Origin: Ceratodon purpureus
Lineage: Eukaryota; Streptophyta; Bryopsida; Pseudoditrichales; Ditrichaceae
DNA length: 64,000 bases
Assembly (NCBI GenBank): GCA_014871385.1
Contig: CM026422.1
Coordinates: 22,871,014-22,935,013, forward strand
Direction: 5' to 3'
Below the pieces are notes generated by a model. The model was not told the DNA's origin. It ran no database searches and worked only from the letters and a program-made list of their open reading frames with translations. The translations under genes were made by a program, and so were the position numbers. Shown piece by piece: positions 23,349 through 35,472 of the stretch; within the stretch, counting starts at the first letter, position 1; each line of letters starts with the position of its first letter.

Positions 23349-26300
23349 ATGGCAATCATAGATAGGAAATTAGCAAATTGTAATTTACAACGTAATACAG
23401 CGTATAGGTATGTTGTTGGTGATTGTTTATTTGATTCAATAACATATCTTTTACATTATGATATTTCTTCAGAAATTCTTAAAATAAATACAATCCAATA
23501 TCTTGCATTTTGTATATGGTTAAATACTCCAAAAGCTCTACAAACACTTGAGTTTGAATTGAATGAAGATTGATTGCATGATTTACATATAGGGATATTT
23601 AATGCTCAACAATACATCCAAAGAATGTCTTTAAGTGCAAGACAAGGAGGACTTTGGGGAGATTTTACTGCAATTAAATGGATATCTGATTATTTACAAA
23701 GACCTATTTATGTTTGGTCTACTGAAAGTGGAAAAATAATAGACAAAGAGGGATGTGAGTTTCAATTGGAACCATTTCATTTAGCTTTTGGTTCAAGACA
23801 TTTTGAACCTATAGAAAAATTAAATCAAAGCATGCCAATAGTTTTGCCTATAGAAAACACGGAATCAGAAATAATAAATTTAGAATCAAATAGTTTATAT
23901 GAAGAATTAGATTCACAAAATATATGGAAATCAAGTACTTGTGAAAAAGAACAGTTTGTACAATCATACACTCAGTCAAAGATGATGAATATTGAGGATT
24001 TTAATTTAATCAATCAAAGTAATGTGGACATTGAAAAAATACATACCAATATTGAACCTAAAACAATAATAAATAGTATCCAAAGTAATTCATTGAATGT
24101 TTATGAAAAAACGGATATTGATGATTGTGGTATAATAAATGTCATTAATGAAAAAATTGAAAATAATAAAAAAAATGATGATCTGAACAAAACTAACATC
24201 AATAAAAAATATAAAAAATTAACAAACAACACTCAAAATAGTGCACCAAATACTAAGAAAAGGGAAAAAAGAATGTTTTGGAGTTTAGATCTTAATAATA
24301 CTTTAAGAGGTTTTATGTTGGAATCTGCAACAAATAAAGAAATTGCTACAAGATTTTTGCTTGAAAGGAAAGAATTAAAATTGTTCATTGACCAAGTGAT
24401 GCTTCATATTAGAAAGATTAAAACAGGCATCATAAAAGATAAAGTTAATACAACTAATATAAATGAATACGATTCAATTAAAAAGGATATAAATGAATGT
24501 GTTCTTAATTTAAAAGGTAAACCAAAGATGTATGATGAAATCCAAAATGAATCTACTTCAATTGAAGAAGATAAAAAAATTATATTCAATGAAATTAAAA
24601 ATAAAAAACGGTCTTATACTAAGTGGAAAGAAATGGATGAATCATTGAGAACAATATTGAATGAACAAGAAAATAATACATTCCTCGCTAAAGCAACTTT
24701 ATTTGTTGATAAAAATCCAAAACTACAAAAAACTCCACTACAAATAGTGAAACGAATGAAACTTATTTCATCTAAAGTAAAAAATAATTTTCCATTAGAT
24801 AAAACTTTATCCCAAAAAAATTTAACCAAAGATAAGTTGGCTAAAGTCATAAAAAAAAATAAGGATCCTTTTATTATATTTCAAAACAAAATAAAAGATA
24901 TTCCAATCTATCCATGTATATGTTGTGAAAGATTAAATTTTATTTCAAAAACTACAGTGGCATGTGAAATTTTTTTGAATAAGATGAATAATGTATTAAA
25001 ATATAATTTACAATTGATAACAAAAGAAAAAATATACGTATGTAATTTTTGCTTAAAATCAATTAACAATTCTATGGTTCCTAAATATTGTGTTCCAAAC
25101 AACCTTTCTAGAAATTCCATTATTGAATCTGTCAAAAAACTTACAACATTGGAAGAAAGATTAATATCTCCACGTATTGCATTTGCGCAAATCCATAAAT
25201 TGGACAATTATGGCCAATACAAATTACATGGAAGTATTATAAATGTTCCAGCAAACATTGATCAAACTCAATCTTTACTTCCTCGATTACCTGAAGATGG
25301 TACAACAATCGGAATATTACTAAAACGTCGTCTAGAATATCGTTCTCCTTATATATCTGGAAATATTTGACCAAATTTAACAATGTTAGCTTTAAAAGAT
25401 TTACTTGAAACACCTCTTTATAAAGAATGCAATGTTTATATTCGTCCACAATGGAATAGTTTGTTTGCATTACACATGCAATCAAGTTTAAATCTAGATA
25501 CAACAAATAATACAATTGAGGATATGGCAAATGAAGACAACTTTGAAGAAGATATAGAAGGACCACCAAGTGAAACTTTAGTACATAATTTTTTAGATTC
25601 AGAAAAAATTTATGATTTTTATAATATGATTTCTGTTGCTCCAAGCCAAGAATATTCTCCTATTGGAATTTTTAAAGACAAACACAGTGAAGAATTGAAT
25701 TATCCGACACTATTTTACGGCCATCCACGAGAAGATAAGATTTCCAATAACTTTTCCTATCATCAAATAGCAAGTTGGGAAATTCTACATAAAGATCATG
25801 ATTTTGCTACAAATATACAAAATATATTTTTCAAAGCAATTAAAATTTGTATAGAAAAAATTAAAAATTCTAGTTGGATTCGAATTCGAAAAGGAAAGTT
25901 ATCTGGACGTACACTAACAGCTGGTCAAGTTTCTCAAGAACCAAATCTTGATAAAATTTTGGAATCCCATATAGGTTTTCGTGATTTAGAAAAACTTCGA
26001 ACATCACCTGATTATATTGAGGGATTAAGAAAAAACTTATTTGCTATGATTAGACAATTAGGACCACCAACATTTTTCATCACATTAACAAGTGCAGAGC
26101 GATTGTGGGAGCCGTTGATTGAAGCTTTGTATAAACTGAATAGAGAAAACCTTAAACTACCAGAATTTAATAATTTAGATTCCACTCATATTGCAGAATT
26201 AATAAGATCCGATCCGGTGACTTGTGCATTATATTATAATCACCGTACAAAAGCTTTTCGAGAATTGCTTCAAAAAGAGTCTTGTATTTTAGGTGAAGTT

Positions 26301-27098
26301 GTTGATTTTTTCTTTGTCACGGAATTTCAACACCGTGGAAGTGAGCATGAACATGCACTTATTTGGATAAAAAATGCACCAAAGTTTCGAGTAAATTCTA
26401 AAGAAGAAATTGAAAATTTTGTTGAAAAATATATAAGTACAGACAAAAGTTTATTGCCTTCAACCTTACAAGAGGCACAAACACATAAACGTTCACGCAC
26501 ATGTAGAAAAAAAGGTCAATCAATATGTAGATTCCACTATCCACTTCCTCCAATGAAGCAAACAACAATTTTAGAGCCTTTAGAGAACACGGATGCTAAA
26601 ACATTATTGTATTTACAAAACAAAGCTAAAGATATTTTTTTATACTTAAAACAATTAGAAACTGGAATAGACATGAAATTTGAAGATTTTCTTAAAAAAT
26701 TCCAAATGGATGAAGAAACATATATTTTAATTTTACGCAGTCAATTAAAAAGGCCTCAAGTATTTTTGAAGCGAACACTAAATAATATACGCACAAATGC
26801 ATTTAACAAAAACATTGCACATACATGGTTTGCAAATACTGATATTCAATTTATTCTTGATCCATATGCTGCAGCTACATATTGTACATCATATATGACA
26901 AAGGTAGATAAATCAATAACAACAGAGTTAAAATCAATCTTACAAAAATGTATTAATGATAAAACTGATGCTAACTTGAGAATTTTAAAACTTGGCAATG
27001 CTTTTTTAAATGCTCAGCAAATGTCAGCTCAATTAGCAATTTATCTTGTTTTGTCTATTCCCTTGTATCATTGTTCCCGTTCTTTTGCATTTATAAAC

Positions 27099-27462
27099 TG
27101 TTACGGTTCGAGTATTCCTGAGTTCATGACTTGTCGACACTCATCGATACTTTCAAGCAGATAGAGTTTCATGACATCATGCAACGAATGGAATCAAAAT
27201 AAAGGAAGTCTGGAGATCAACACCTGCGAAGCTAATAACAAGAGTATATTTCGAATCGATACAGTTCCTGGAAATTACAAGAGGTTTACATGAGAGCTAA
27301 TTCTCTCATCCTGGTATTTCTAGGCTTGAGAGAGAGTCGAAGCTGAACAACCTGTAACTACCGTGACTGTCTGTTGTAACTGCTACACCGCATGCTCTAA
27401 GTCTAGCTCCGCATGTTCTAAGTCCAGCTGTGAAGACCTAGTGTGTAGACTTGGTCGTAACA
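27099..27462 (-). repeat. gypsy LTR (3' LTR of the element)
   Basis: 364 bp, no differences seen from the LTR at 32308-32671. The pol reading frame ends inside it. Confidence 0.95.
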
Positions 27463-30400
27463 TCACCCCCCCTCTTAGACCGACGGCAGTGGGGTTGCGT
27501 TGATGAAATTCCTGGACCGCTTCCGGTGCGTTTTTTAAGTTAGGTGCTAGCTCCCATGAGTTCTGTTCGGGCCCGTAGCCTTCCCATGAAACTAAGTACT
27601 GGAGCTTCTTCCATCGTCCAAAAAGCCGTGAGTCCAGGACTTCGCGTACCTCCCATTCAACATCGCCTTGTGGAGTGACAATGGGTGGAGGTGGCTTATA
27701 TTGACGTCCTTCAATGGTGTCTGCCCGGTATTTCTCCAGAAGGGAAACATGAAAAACGTCGTGGATTCGCAGAGACTTGGGTAATCGCAGACGGTATACT
27801 ACATCAGATATTTTCGATATAATTGGGAACGGTCCCAAGTACTTAGAAGCTAGTTTTCGTGAAGGTACCGTTGTTGCAATATTATCATGCCGAAGGAGCA
27901 CTCTGTCGCCAACTTCAAATGTGTGATGGAGATGCGCAGCGCGGTCGTATGTTCTTTTGGCTTGATCACCAGCGATCTGAATCATTACTTTAACTTCGTC
28001 ATGAATGTGTTGGAGATGTCGGATGCGATCCTCAGCTGCTGGAACCAGAGATGTCGATGGGGCTGTAAAGGACATTGAGGGATGATAGCCATAAGTGGCG
28101 TAGAACGGGGATACACCTGTAGCCGAATGAGTCGCATTGTTGTAAGAAAATTCTGCAAGTGGCAATAAGTCCGCCCAATCATCTTGCTGCCTTGTGGTGA
28201 ACATTCTGAGGAATTGCTCCAAAATTTGATTTACACGTTCTGTCTGACCATCCGATTGAGGATGAAAAGCTGTAGTAGGTGCAGGGCGAATTCGTAATAA
28301 TTGATACAGTCTTCTCATGAATTTCGAAACGAAAACAGAGCCTCGGTCAGAAATCACTTCACTGGGTAGTCCATGGTGTTTCCAAATGTTGTGAAGATAG
28401 AGATTGGCAACATCAGCAGAATCAATACTTTCATTCGTTGGTATGAAATGTGCCAACTTTGTATTTTTATCAACCACAACAAGAATTGAGTCGAATCCTT
28501 TGCTGGAAGGAAGTTTAACGATGAAGTCAGTTGTTATTCGTTTCCAGGGTGCTTGTGCAGCCGGAATAGGTTGCAGCAGACCATACGGTGCATGGCGCGA
28601 GGGCTTGGAACGTTGACAAATATCACACCCATCTACGTATCTGTGGACATATTTTCTCATAGAAGGCCAATAAAAACTCCTTGCCACTAAATCAAGAGTC
28701 TTTGCTCGACCCTGGTGGCCGGCAGCGGGAGCATCATGCCTGGAACGGAGGATCTGGAGACGGAGCTCTTCATCATTTGGAACAAATAGAGTGTCATGAA
28801 ACCAGATGACACCATCTCTTAATTCATAGCCTTCAAACTTTCGGCGGACGTCTGCTGGGGCTCGAGCTGCGCCATTCTCAAAATAAGCTAACAGTGGCTG
28901 AAGGGTGGGATCTAACCTTATTGCCGTTTTAACGTGGGCCTGGATAACGGTGTCTGGCCATACTGGTTCACATGCTTCAAGGGCCGCGAGCTTTAGAAAT
29001 GGTCTGGGTTCATGTGGCATTGTGTCTGTTAGGTCAGAGCGTCTCGAAAGAGCATCTGCTCGGGAGTTCAAGGATCCTGGCCGATGTTGGATTATAAAAT
29101 TAAATGCAGAAAGGAACTCCGACCATCGAGCCTGTCGGCGATTTAGCTGCTTGGTTTTTAAAAAATATTCAAGATTTTTATGGTCTGATATGACCTTCAC
29201 CTCATGCGGTGACCCCTCCAAATAAACACGCCAATCCTGAAATGCGTGAATAATACTTAATAGTTCTTTGTCATAAATGTCGTAATTCTGTTCAGCTGGA
29301 GACATTTTGGAACTTCTATACGCACAAGGATGTAGGTGTCCGTCATTGCCGTGTTGAGAAAGAATTCCTCCTGTAGCAAAGTCGGATGCATCAGTTTCAA
29401 TAATGAAGGGTCGTTCGAAATCTGGGTGCAATAATACTGGTGCTTGACAAAATCTTACCCGAAGATCATTAAAAGCATGATCGGCTTCCGAATTCCAATA
29501 AAACGGTTGATCTTTACGCGTCAAATTTATAAGCGGAACTGCTATACGTGAATAATTGGGTATGAAACGACGGTAGAAATTTGCGAAGCCCAAAAATGAC
29601 TGAACTTCTTTTAGATTTTTTGGTATTGGCCAATCTTTTATAGTTTGGACTTTGTCTGGGCACATCTCTAATCCTTTAGATGATACAACCATCCCTAAAA
29701 ATTCAACAGAAGACCGATGAAATTCACATTTTGAAGCTTTGATATAGAGACCATGAGTTTTAAGGCGTTGGAGAACTTCTCTCACCACGGCCACATGTTC
29801 TTCTTTAGATCTTGAAAAAATCAGTATGTCATCTAAATAAATGACGATTGAAATGTCCAATAAGTCACCAAAAATATTTTGCATGTGTGCTTGGAACTGA
29901 GCAGGAGCATTAGTGAGGCCAAACGGCATCACCAGATATTCGAATAAACCATAGCGAGTCTTAAAAGCAGTTTTATATTCATGGCCCTTTGCCATTCGTA
30001 TGCGATGGTATGCTTGTCGCACGTCCAATTTAGTGAATAAACAGGCTCCTACTAGTCGATTTGTAAGTTCAGGAATAAGTGGCAACGGGTATCGGTTGCG
30101 AATTGTAACTTGATTAAGGTTTCGATAGTCAATACAAACCCGGATGGAACCATCCTTTTTCCGAGCAAACACAATAGGAGCCGACACTGGAGATTTAGAT
30201 CGACGAATCCATCCTTTACCAAGATTCTCCTCCAAATATCCTCGAAGCTCTTCTAATTCCGTTGGCGACATGGGTCGCAGTCCAGAATTCCGTGGTTCCT
30301 GGCCGTCCTTAAACTCAATTTTCATATCCGAGGGTCCGTGTTCAGGCAGCTCATTGGAGGATTTCTCACTGAAAACCTCATGCAGGTCTTGATATTCCGG

Positions 30401-31036
30401 CGGGATTGACTCGTCCACGCCATCCATGGTTGCGTTAAGCGAATGACTGTCCAGTTCTGATATCACGAGAGCATATACTTCGGCCTCTTTGGCCGAGAGC
30501 TTGAAGGCGGATGGCGAGACGATGGCATGCTTCCAAGCTTGTGGTTGTAATTTGCTGCTTCCTGTCTTTTCTCGCAGACATACTTTCTTACAGTATGGTG
30601 ACTCAAAATTAATTTCTTTTTTAGCCCAACGAATGATCGGATCATGTTGTACTAGCCAGGGAGTTCCCAAGACACAAGCGTATCGACCTATGTTTGTCAA
30701 ATCTGCTACCAGGGTTTCTCGATGGTTTCCTACTTTGAACTCGACCGTAGCTTCATGGGTAATTAATCCTGAATTAATAATTCTTCCATCTATGACCCTC
30801 ACCTCCCGAGGGAACTTTTTTGGTCGCACCATTGCTTGACACTTCTTGGCAAAATCTGGGTGCATGAAGATTCCTGTAGCTCCTGAATCCACGAGAGGCT
30901 GTACCTTTAATTTATTAATTTCACCGTTGATGGTCAATTGTGCTCCCGGGTCCAATGTGGCTCGTAAATATAATGGTCCTGTCATTCTTCCTGTTTGTAT
31001 ACAACATGGCTCTTTACTTGATTGATTGGTTGTCAT
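27383..31036 (-). CDS. gypsy Pol polyprotein with chromodomain
   Basis: Open frame of 1217 residues. Order: aspartic protease (VDSGATGIFM near residue 50), reverse transcriptase (RVCIDYRNLN; YLDDILIF), RNase H (IIETDASDFATGGIL), and integrase with an HHCC zinc module (GHQGR ... CDICQRSK) and a DDE core (TTDFIVKLP, SDRGSVF). A chromodomain (WEVREVLDSR, YLVSWEGYGPEQNSWE) lies near the C-terminus. Chromodomain pol proteins define the chromovirus clade, in which this domain guides integration. Confidence 0.95.
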   Translation of the reverse strand: MTTNQSSKEPCCIQTGRMTGPLYLRATLDPGAQLTINGEINKLKVQPLVDSGATGIFMHPDFAKKCQAMVRPKKFPREVRVIDGRIINSGLITHEATVEFKVGNHRETLVADLTNIGRYACVLGTPWLVQHDPIIRWAKKEINFESPYCKKVCLREKTGSSKLQPQAWKHAIVSPSAFKLSAKEAEVYALVISELDSHSLNATMDGVDESIPPEYQDLHEVFSEKSSNELPEHGPSDMKIEFKDGQEPRNSGLRPMSPTELEELRGYLEENLGKGWIRRSKSPVSAPIVFARKKDGSIRVCIDYRNLNQVTIRNRYPLPLIPELTNRLVGACLFTKLDVRQAYHRIRMAKGHEYKTAFKTRYGLFEYLVMPFGLTNAPAQFQAHMQNIFGDLLDISIVIYLDDILIFSRSKEEHVAVVREVLQRLKTHGLYIKASKCEFHRSSVEFLGMVVSSKGLEMCPDKVQTIKDWPIPKNLKEVQSFLGFANFYRRFIPNYSRIAVPLINLTRKDQPFYWNSEADHAFNDLRVRFCQAPVLLHPDFERPFIIETDASDFATGGILSQHGNDGHLHPCAYRSSKMSPAEQNYDIYDKELLSIIHAFQDWRVYLEGSPHEVKVISDHKNLEYFLKTKQLNRRQARWSEFLSAFNFIIQHRPGSLNSRADALSRRSDLTDTMPHEPRPFLKLAALEACEPVWPDTVIQAHVKTAIRLDPTLQPLLAYFENGAARAPADVRRKFEGYELRDGVIWFHDTLFVPNDEELRLQILRSRHDAPAAGHQGRAKTLDLVARSFYWPSMRKYVHRYVDGCDICQRSKPSRHAPYGLLQPIPAAQAPWKRITTDFIVKLPSSKGFDSILVVVDKNTKLAHFIPTNESIDSADVANLYLHNIWKHHGLPSEVISDRGSVFVSKFMRRLYQLLRIRPAPTTAFHPQSDGQTERVNQILEQFLRMFTTRQQDDWADLLPLAEFSYNNATHSATGVSPFYATYGYHPSMSFTAPSTSLVPAAEDRIRHLQHIHDEVKVMIQIAGDQAKRTYDRAAHLHHTFEVGDRVLLRHDNIATTVPSRKLASKYLGPFPIISKISDVVYRLRLPKSLRIHDVFHVSLLEKYRADTIEGRQYKPPPPIVTPQGDVEWEVREVLDSRLFGRWKKLQYLVSWEGYGPEQNSWELAPNLKNAPEAVQEFHQRNPTAVGLRGGVMLRPSLHTRSSQLDLEHAELDLEHAV

Positions 31037-31062
31037 TTTGCCCGGGTACTGGGAGCATCCTC

Positions 31063-32178
31063 TCAGTCCCGGGTTTGATCTTTTCCCGACCCCTCATGAT
31101 TTACGTCAAGGCATGCTATTTCTGCTACTGATAAGGTTGTGGAGGGATTTGTTGGGCACTTCGCCCGAACATGACCAATCTTGCCGCATCCCCAACACTT
31201 CCCTTGTTGTTGATACTCGAGTCTTTCCGCAGGTGTCTTTGCTAACGCTGTGCTTACTCGAGCCGCACCTAATTCCATCGGCACTGGGCCTGATAGTTGC
31301 GGTGATGATTGGAATCGACCAGCAGATTCTTTTGTAGCCAACGGCGGTGTTCTTATATTTACCAAATGGTTTTGAAACGGTGAACTGGGAGGTCTTCGAG
31401 TTTGATGTCGAATCCACAATCTTTCGTCAATTCTCGCAGCCATTGCCATCCATTCTTGGAGTCCTCTTGGTTGAGTCTCTGCCGTAGCTATGGAATCCAG
31501 AATTTCGTCCTTCAATCCTGCACGAAATCGTGCCACTAAACTGGACTTGTTCCACTCCACCTGGGCCGCGTGTTCATTGAAATTGGAAATATATCCAGCT
31601 ACCGAACCTGTCTGCTTAATTCTTCCGAGGCGGTCCTCTGCATTACCCCTTCGATCAATGTCACCAAAGACTGTAATAACTGCTGCTCTGAACGCGTCAT
31701 AACTCGTTAATAACTCATGTGGACGTCCTTCATCAAGTGCTTGTAGGAGTGGCATTGCCCAGCTCTGAGCTGATCCACTCATATATGAGAGAGCATAAAC
31801 AATTTTTTCTGCATCATGTCGATAAGTAAGTGGTTTTCCTATGAATACCAGTCGAAGCTGGGCAAACCACCGATATACCTCTCCACCCCGTTTTCCAGCA
31901 AACTTTTCTGGATCAGCGACTTTGGATTCCCGTTCCTTGATTCCACTGTCATCGTCTCTTTCCGGTCTCTGCAGCTGTCGGCCCGCAGCTCGAAAAGCTC
32001 GAGAAGGAGAAGTTGGAGGCATCCCAGTTGTAGCTCGGTCCGCAAGATGTTGCACCATGTCAGGTAGAGCAGATCTGAACACGAGTTGGACCTGTTGTTG
32101 AATGAACTCTGCCCAATCTGATTGGGTCGCACATGGTGGCTGTTGTCCATGCTCAATTGCAGGTGCCTCTTGATCCAT
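31063..32178 (-). CDS. gypsy Gag with CCHC zinc knuckle
   Basis: Open frame of 371 residues starting MDQEAPAIEH. The central part is retrotransposon-gag-like (EKFAGKRGGEVYRWFAQLRL), and a zinc knuckle, CWGCGKIGHVRAKC, lies near the C-terminus. It forms the virus-like particle that carries the element RNA. Pol begins shortly downstream. Confidence 0.93.
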   Translation of the reverse strand: MDQEAPAIEHGQQPPCATQSDWAEFIQQQVQLVFRSALPDMVQHLADRATTGMPPTSPSRAFRAAGRQLQRPERDDDSGIKERESKVADPEKFAGKRGGEVYRWFAQLRLVFIGKPLTYRHDAEKIVYALSYMSGSAQSWAMPLLQALDEGRPHELLTSYDAFRAAVITVFGDIDRRGNAEDRLGRIKQTGSVAGYISNFNEHAAQVEWNKSSLVARFRAGLKDEILDSIATAETQPRGLQEWMAMAARIDERLWIRHQTRRPPSSPFQNHLVNIRTPPLATKESAGRFQSSPQLSGPVPMELGAARVSTALAKTPAERLEYQQQGKCWGCGKIGHVRAKCPTNPSTTLSVAEIACLDVNHEGSGKDQTRD

Positions 32179-32307
32179 TAATAAAAATTCCTATTGAAAA
32201 AATCTCCCTTATCTACTGTTCCAAGAAATCACGCAATCTCACAGTAACGTATACTCACTCTTTCAAGGTCCGTCTTGAGTGTGGACAAATGGATGATGTA
32301 AACCTAA

Positions 32308-32671
32308 TGTTACGGTTCGAGTATTCCTGAGTTCATGACTTGTCGACACTCATCGATACTTTCAAGCAGATAGAGTTTCATGACATCATGCAACGAATGG
32401 AATCAAAATAAAGGAAGTCTGGAGATCAACACCTGCGAAGCTAATAACAAGAGTATATTTCGAATCGATACAGTTCCTGGAAATTACAAGAGGTTTACAT
32501 GAGAGCTAATTCTCTCATCCTGGTATTTCTAGGCTTGAGAGAGAGTCGAAGCTGAACAACCTGTAACTACCGTGACTGTCTGTTGTAACTGCTACACCGC
32601 ATGCTCTAAGTCTAGCTCCGCATGTTCTAAGTCCAGCTGTGAAGACCTAGTGTGTAGACTTGGTCGTAACA
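32308..32671 (-). repeat. gypsy LTR (5' LTR of the element)
   Basis: 364 bp, followed outside by the TAAAC target duplication. Confidence 0.95.
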
Positions 32672-35472
32672 TAAACACTTCGCCATTACAAGAACGTGCA
32701 TTTGTTTTAAAACCACAACAACAACTTCTTAAATTGGACAAAGATTGCACAGATGTGATGTGTAAATCTATAGTAGATAAGTACTTAGATAGGCCAAATG
32801 GCTTAAAAGATATATGTTTAGCAGAATTTGTAGCAAATTACAATCATAATAACAAAAAATTGTCTATTCGAAAAAAATCAAAAATTATTAGATTTGTTTA
32901 TTACAATAAATTCAAAGATTTGGAAAATTGGTCACGAGAACAATTATTGTTATATATCCCATTTTTTGAAGCTGAAGAATCTCTAAAAAAAGAAAAACCA
33001 ACTTGGAAAGAAGCTTATGATGAAGAAATTGAAAAGATCTTTTTGATGCGAAATTTTTTCAATTATCAAATTACAAAAGAATCATCAACAGATTGTGGTG
33101 ATGATGACGAGTGGATCAACTTACAAGAAATAGCATCTAATTTAGCAACTTCAAAAGATTTTAGCTTGTGGAATGATTCATCTATTGAAAATACCCAATC
33201 AATACCGATTAGTATGAATGTGGAAAAATATGATTTAACTACAGATATTTATATAAAACCATATTCTAATTATTCATATAAAAGTACATTACAAGATAAT
33301 AATTGTATCTTAGAATTAATGAAAGAAGAAGAATATTTTAAAATACTTTGATTATTAAATGAAGAACAAAGAGCAATTTATGATGATGTAATGTATAGAA
33401 AAAGAGTTCATTTTGATGAACCAATATATTTATTTCTCACAGGAGGAGCGGGAACTGGAAAGACATTTACTCTTCAAGCTATTGTACAAGGATTGTTGCG
33501 TATGTATCACAAAGATTTAAAATCAGATCCTTTAAAAACAAAAGCATTGTTAATGGCATTTACAGGCAAGGCAGCATTTAATATTGGCGGAACTACCATA
33601 CATTCAGCTTTACACATTCCCATTAATCAATCACTTTCAAATTTTGGAAAATTATCGTCGGAAACACTTACCAAATTAAATGAACAATATGAACAATTAA
33701 AATTTATAGTTATTGATGAAATATTAGTGGTAGGTGCTAGAATGTTAGATGCCGTGGATCAAAGATTGCGTTCAATCAAACATGTACAAAACAAATTTTT
33801 TGGAGGTTTGGATGTAATAGTCACTGGAGATTTTTATCAAGCACCACCAGTACGAGATAGATGGATATTTCAAAAACTTGATCTTGGACTTAATGCTATA
33901 GCACCAAATTTTTGGCATGAATACATTAAATGTTATGAATTAAATACTGTTATGCGCCAAAATGATGTGATGTTTATCAACATATTAAATAGATTTAGGA
34001 AGGCATTGCATACTATAGAAGACATAGACACAATAAATAATTTGTGTTTAAAACAACCTCCAACAAATTCACTAATTCCTTATTTATTTTATATCAATAA
34101 AGATATGATTCCGCACAATAATAAAGTGTTTCTTAATGCTGAAGGGCAAACATATCATTTTGAAGCAACAGATATTAGGCATCCTTCTTTACCATCGTCT
34201 TATCAAATTCCAAATAATCCAAATTTGACAGCAGGACTTCATACAACCATCAAAATCAAACAAAATATGCTTGTAGAACTTTGCAATAATTATGCAATTT
34301 TTGATGGACTTGTTAATGGAGCAGATGGTTTATTTAAAGCAACAACATCATTTTCTAATAAATCTTACATTTGGATACATTTTTTTAATATAAAAGTGGG
34401 CAATGCTACAAGACTTTCTAACTCTCATTTGTATACAGATGTAAATATAGATTCTACTTGGACTCCTATAGAACCAATTGTTAAAGAAATTAGAATTAGT
34501 AAAAATCAAACACATCTCATAACCCGTAGACAATTTCCTATTCAACTAGCTGCTGCAAGAACAATTCATCGATCTCAAGGTTTGTCATTGGATGATGTTG
34601 CTTTTAATCCATTTGGTGTGAATAAACATGGATTGGCTTATACAGCTTTATCACGCATACGAACTAAAAGAAAATTGTATCTACTAGCTCCGTTATCAAA
34701 ATCCAACTTCCAAGTAGATGTACTAGTACGTGAAGAAATGGAAAGGTTAACAACACAAGCAAAATGGCATTTACTTGTACCAATGTTAAAACCATTACGT
34801 CATTCTCATATAATCATTCAAAGTATCAATATAAATTCTTTACGAAAACATCATTTGGATTATAAAAATGACCATAATATGCAAGCTTCACATATTTTGT
34901 GTTTTCAAGAAACTAAGATAAATGAAGAAAATGAAATAAGTGAATTAATTGATACATCTAGATATAAATTTATCCACATTAAAGATAAATATGGCTTGCT
35001 CATGATGTATGAATATCAAATGCAATGTGCATCATTTCAAACAAAGACTTGTAATGGGTCGGAGTTTATAGTAGCTTCTTTTAATCTGAGAACTCGTAAC
35101 GCAATATATCTTATCTCATTATATCGTAGTCATTCAACCAAAATTACAAATTTTTTGGAAATTTTAGAAATTTTAGTAAATGAAGCACCAATAAAATGTC
35201 CAATCATTATTTTAGGTGATTTTAATGTAGATTTATCTAATGACAGTATTCAACATTATGAAATTGAAATGATTTTACATAGCATGAACAAAAATAATCT
35301 TAAACAAAAAATTTTGACATCAACTACCCAAAAAAATTCTTTAATAGATCATATATGGTCAAACATACCTGGAACTGATACAAAATATGGAGTTACAGAT
35401 GCCTATTGGCCTGATTATCACAAACCTATATTTTGTGCTTTTAAATTGCCAAGTTCATTACCAAAATATTAG

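Larger units (their letters stand above)
27099..32671 (-). mobile_element. Ty3/gypsy chromovirus LTR retrotransposon, looks whole and young
   Basis: 5573-bp element in minus orientation, inserted in the Helentron Rep/helicase gene. The two 364-bp LTRs look identical by eye. They start TGTTACGG and end CGTAACA in plus orientation and are flanked by the 5-bp duplication TAAAC (27094-27098 and 32672-32676). A purine-rich tract next to the 27462 LTR edge serves as the polypurine tract. Gag and pol are long and open; pol has protease, reverse transcriptase, RNase H, integrase and chromodomain. I could not assign the primer-binding site to a tRNA. Identical LTRs imply a recent insertion. Confidence 0.95.
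23349..35472 (+). pseudogene. Helentron OTU - Rep (HUH) - helicase - endonuclease polyprotein, split by a gypsy element
   Basis: This is the transposase of the element. The coding parts 23349-27098 and 32677-35472 share one frame once the 5.6-kb gypsy insertion is set aside (about 2180 codons). Domains in order: an OTU-like cysteine protease (VGDCLFDS with catalytic Asp and Cys; SRHFEPI with the His), an Asn/Lys-rich linker, a Cys zinc-finger region (PCICCERLN, YVCNFCLKS; about 24915-25070), and Rep with HUH motif EFQHRGSEHEHALIW (about 26322-26366) and paired tyrosines TYCTSYMTK (about 26880). Then comes an SF1/PIF1-like helicase (GGAGTGKT, VIDEI, VTGDFYQAPPV, RTIHRSQGLSL, YTALSR) and a C-terminal endonuclease/exonuclease/phosphatase domain (CFQETKI, ILGDFNVDL, LIDHIWSN, DYHKPIF). 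The terminal endonuclease plus OTU marks the Helentron subclass. There are three in-frame stops, all TGA (23571, 25368, 33349), and no frameshift. Confidence 0.9.

Noticed and set aside
32133-32330. Short plus-strand frame at the edge of the gypsy element
   Set aside because: It overlaps the element's untranslated leader and LTR on the opposite strand and has no domain.
23571-33351. TGA recoding (selenocysteine or reassigned codon) in the Helentron gene
   Set aside because: One TGA sits where relatives read Arg, neighbouring genes use TGA as a normal stop, and ORF2 of the same element has TAA lesions. Decay is simpler.
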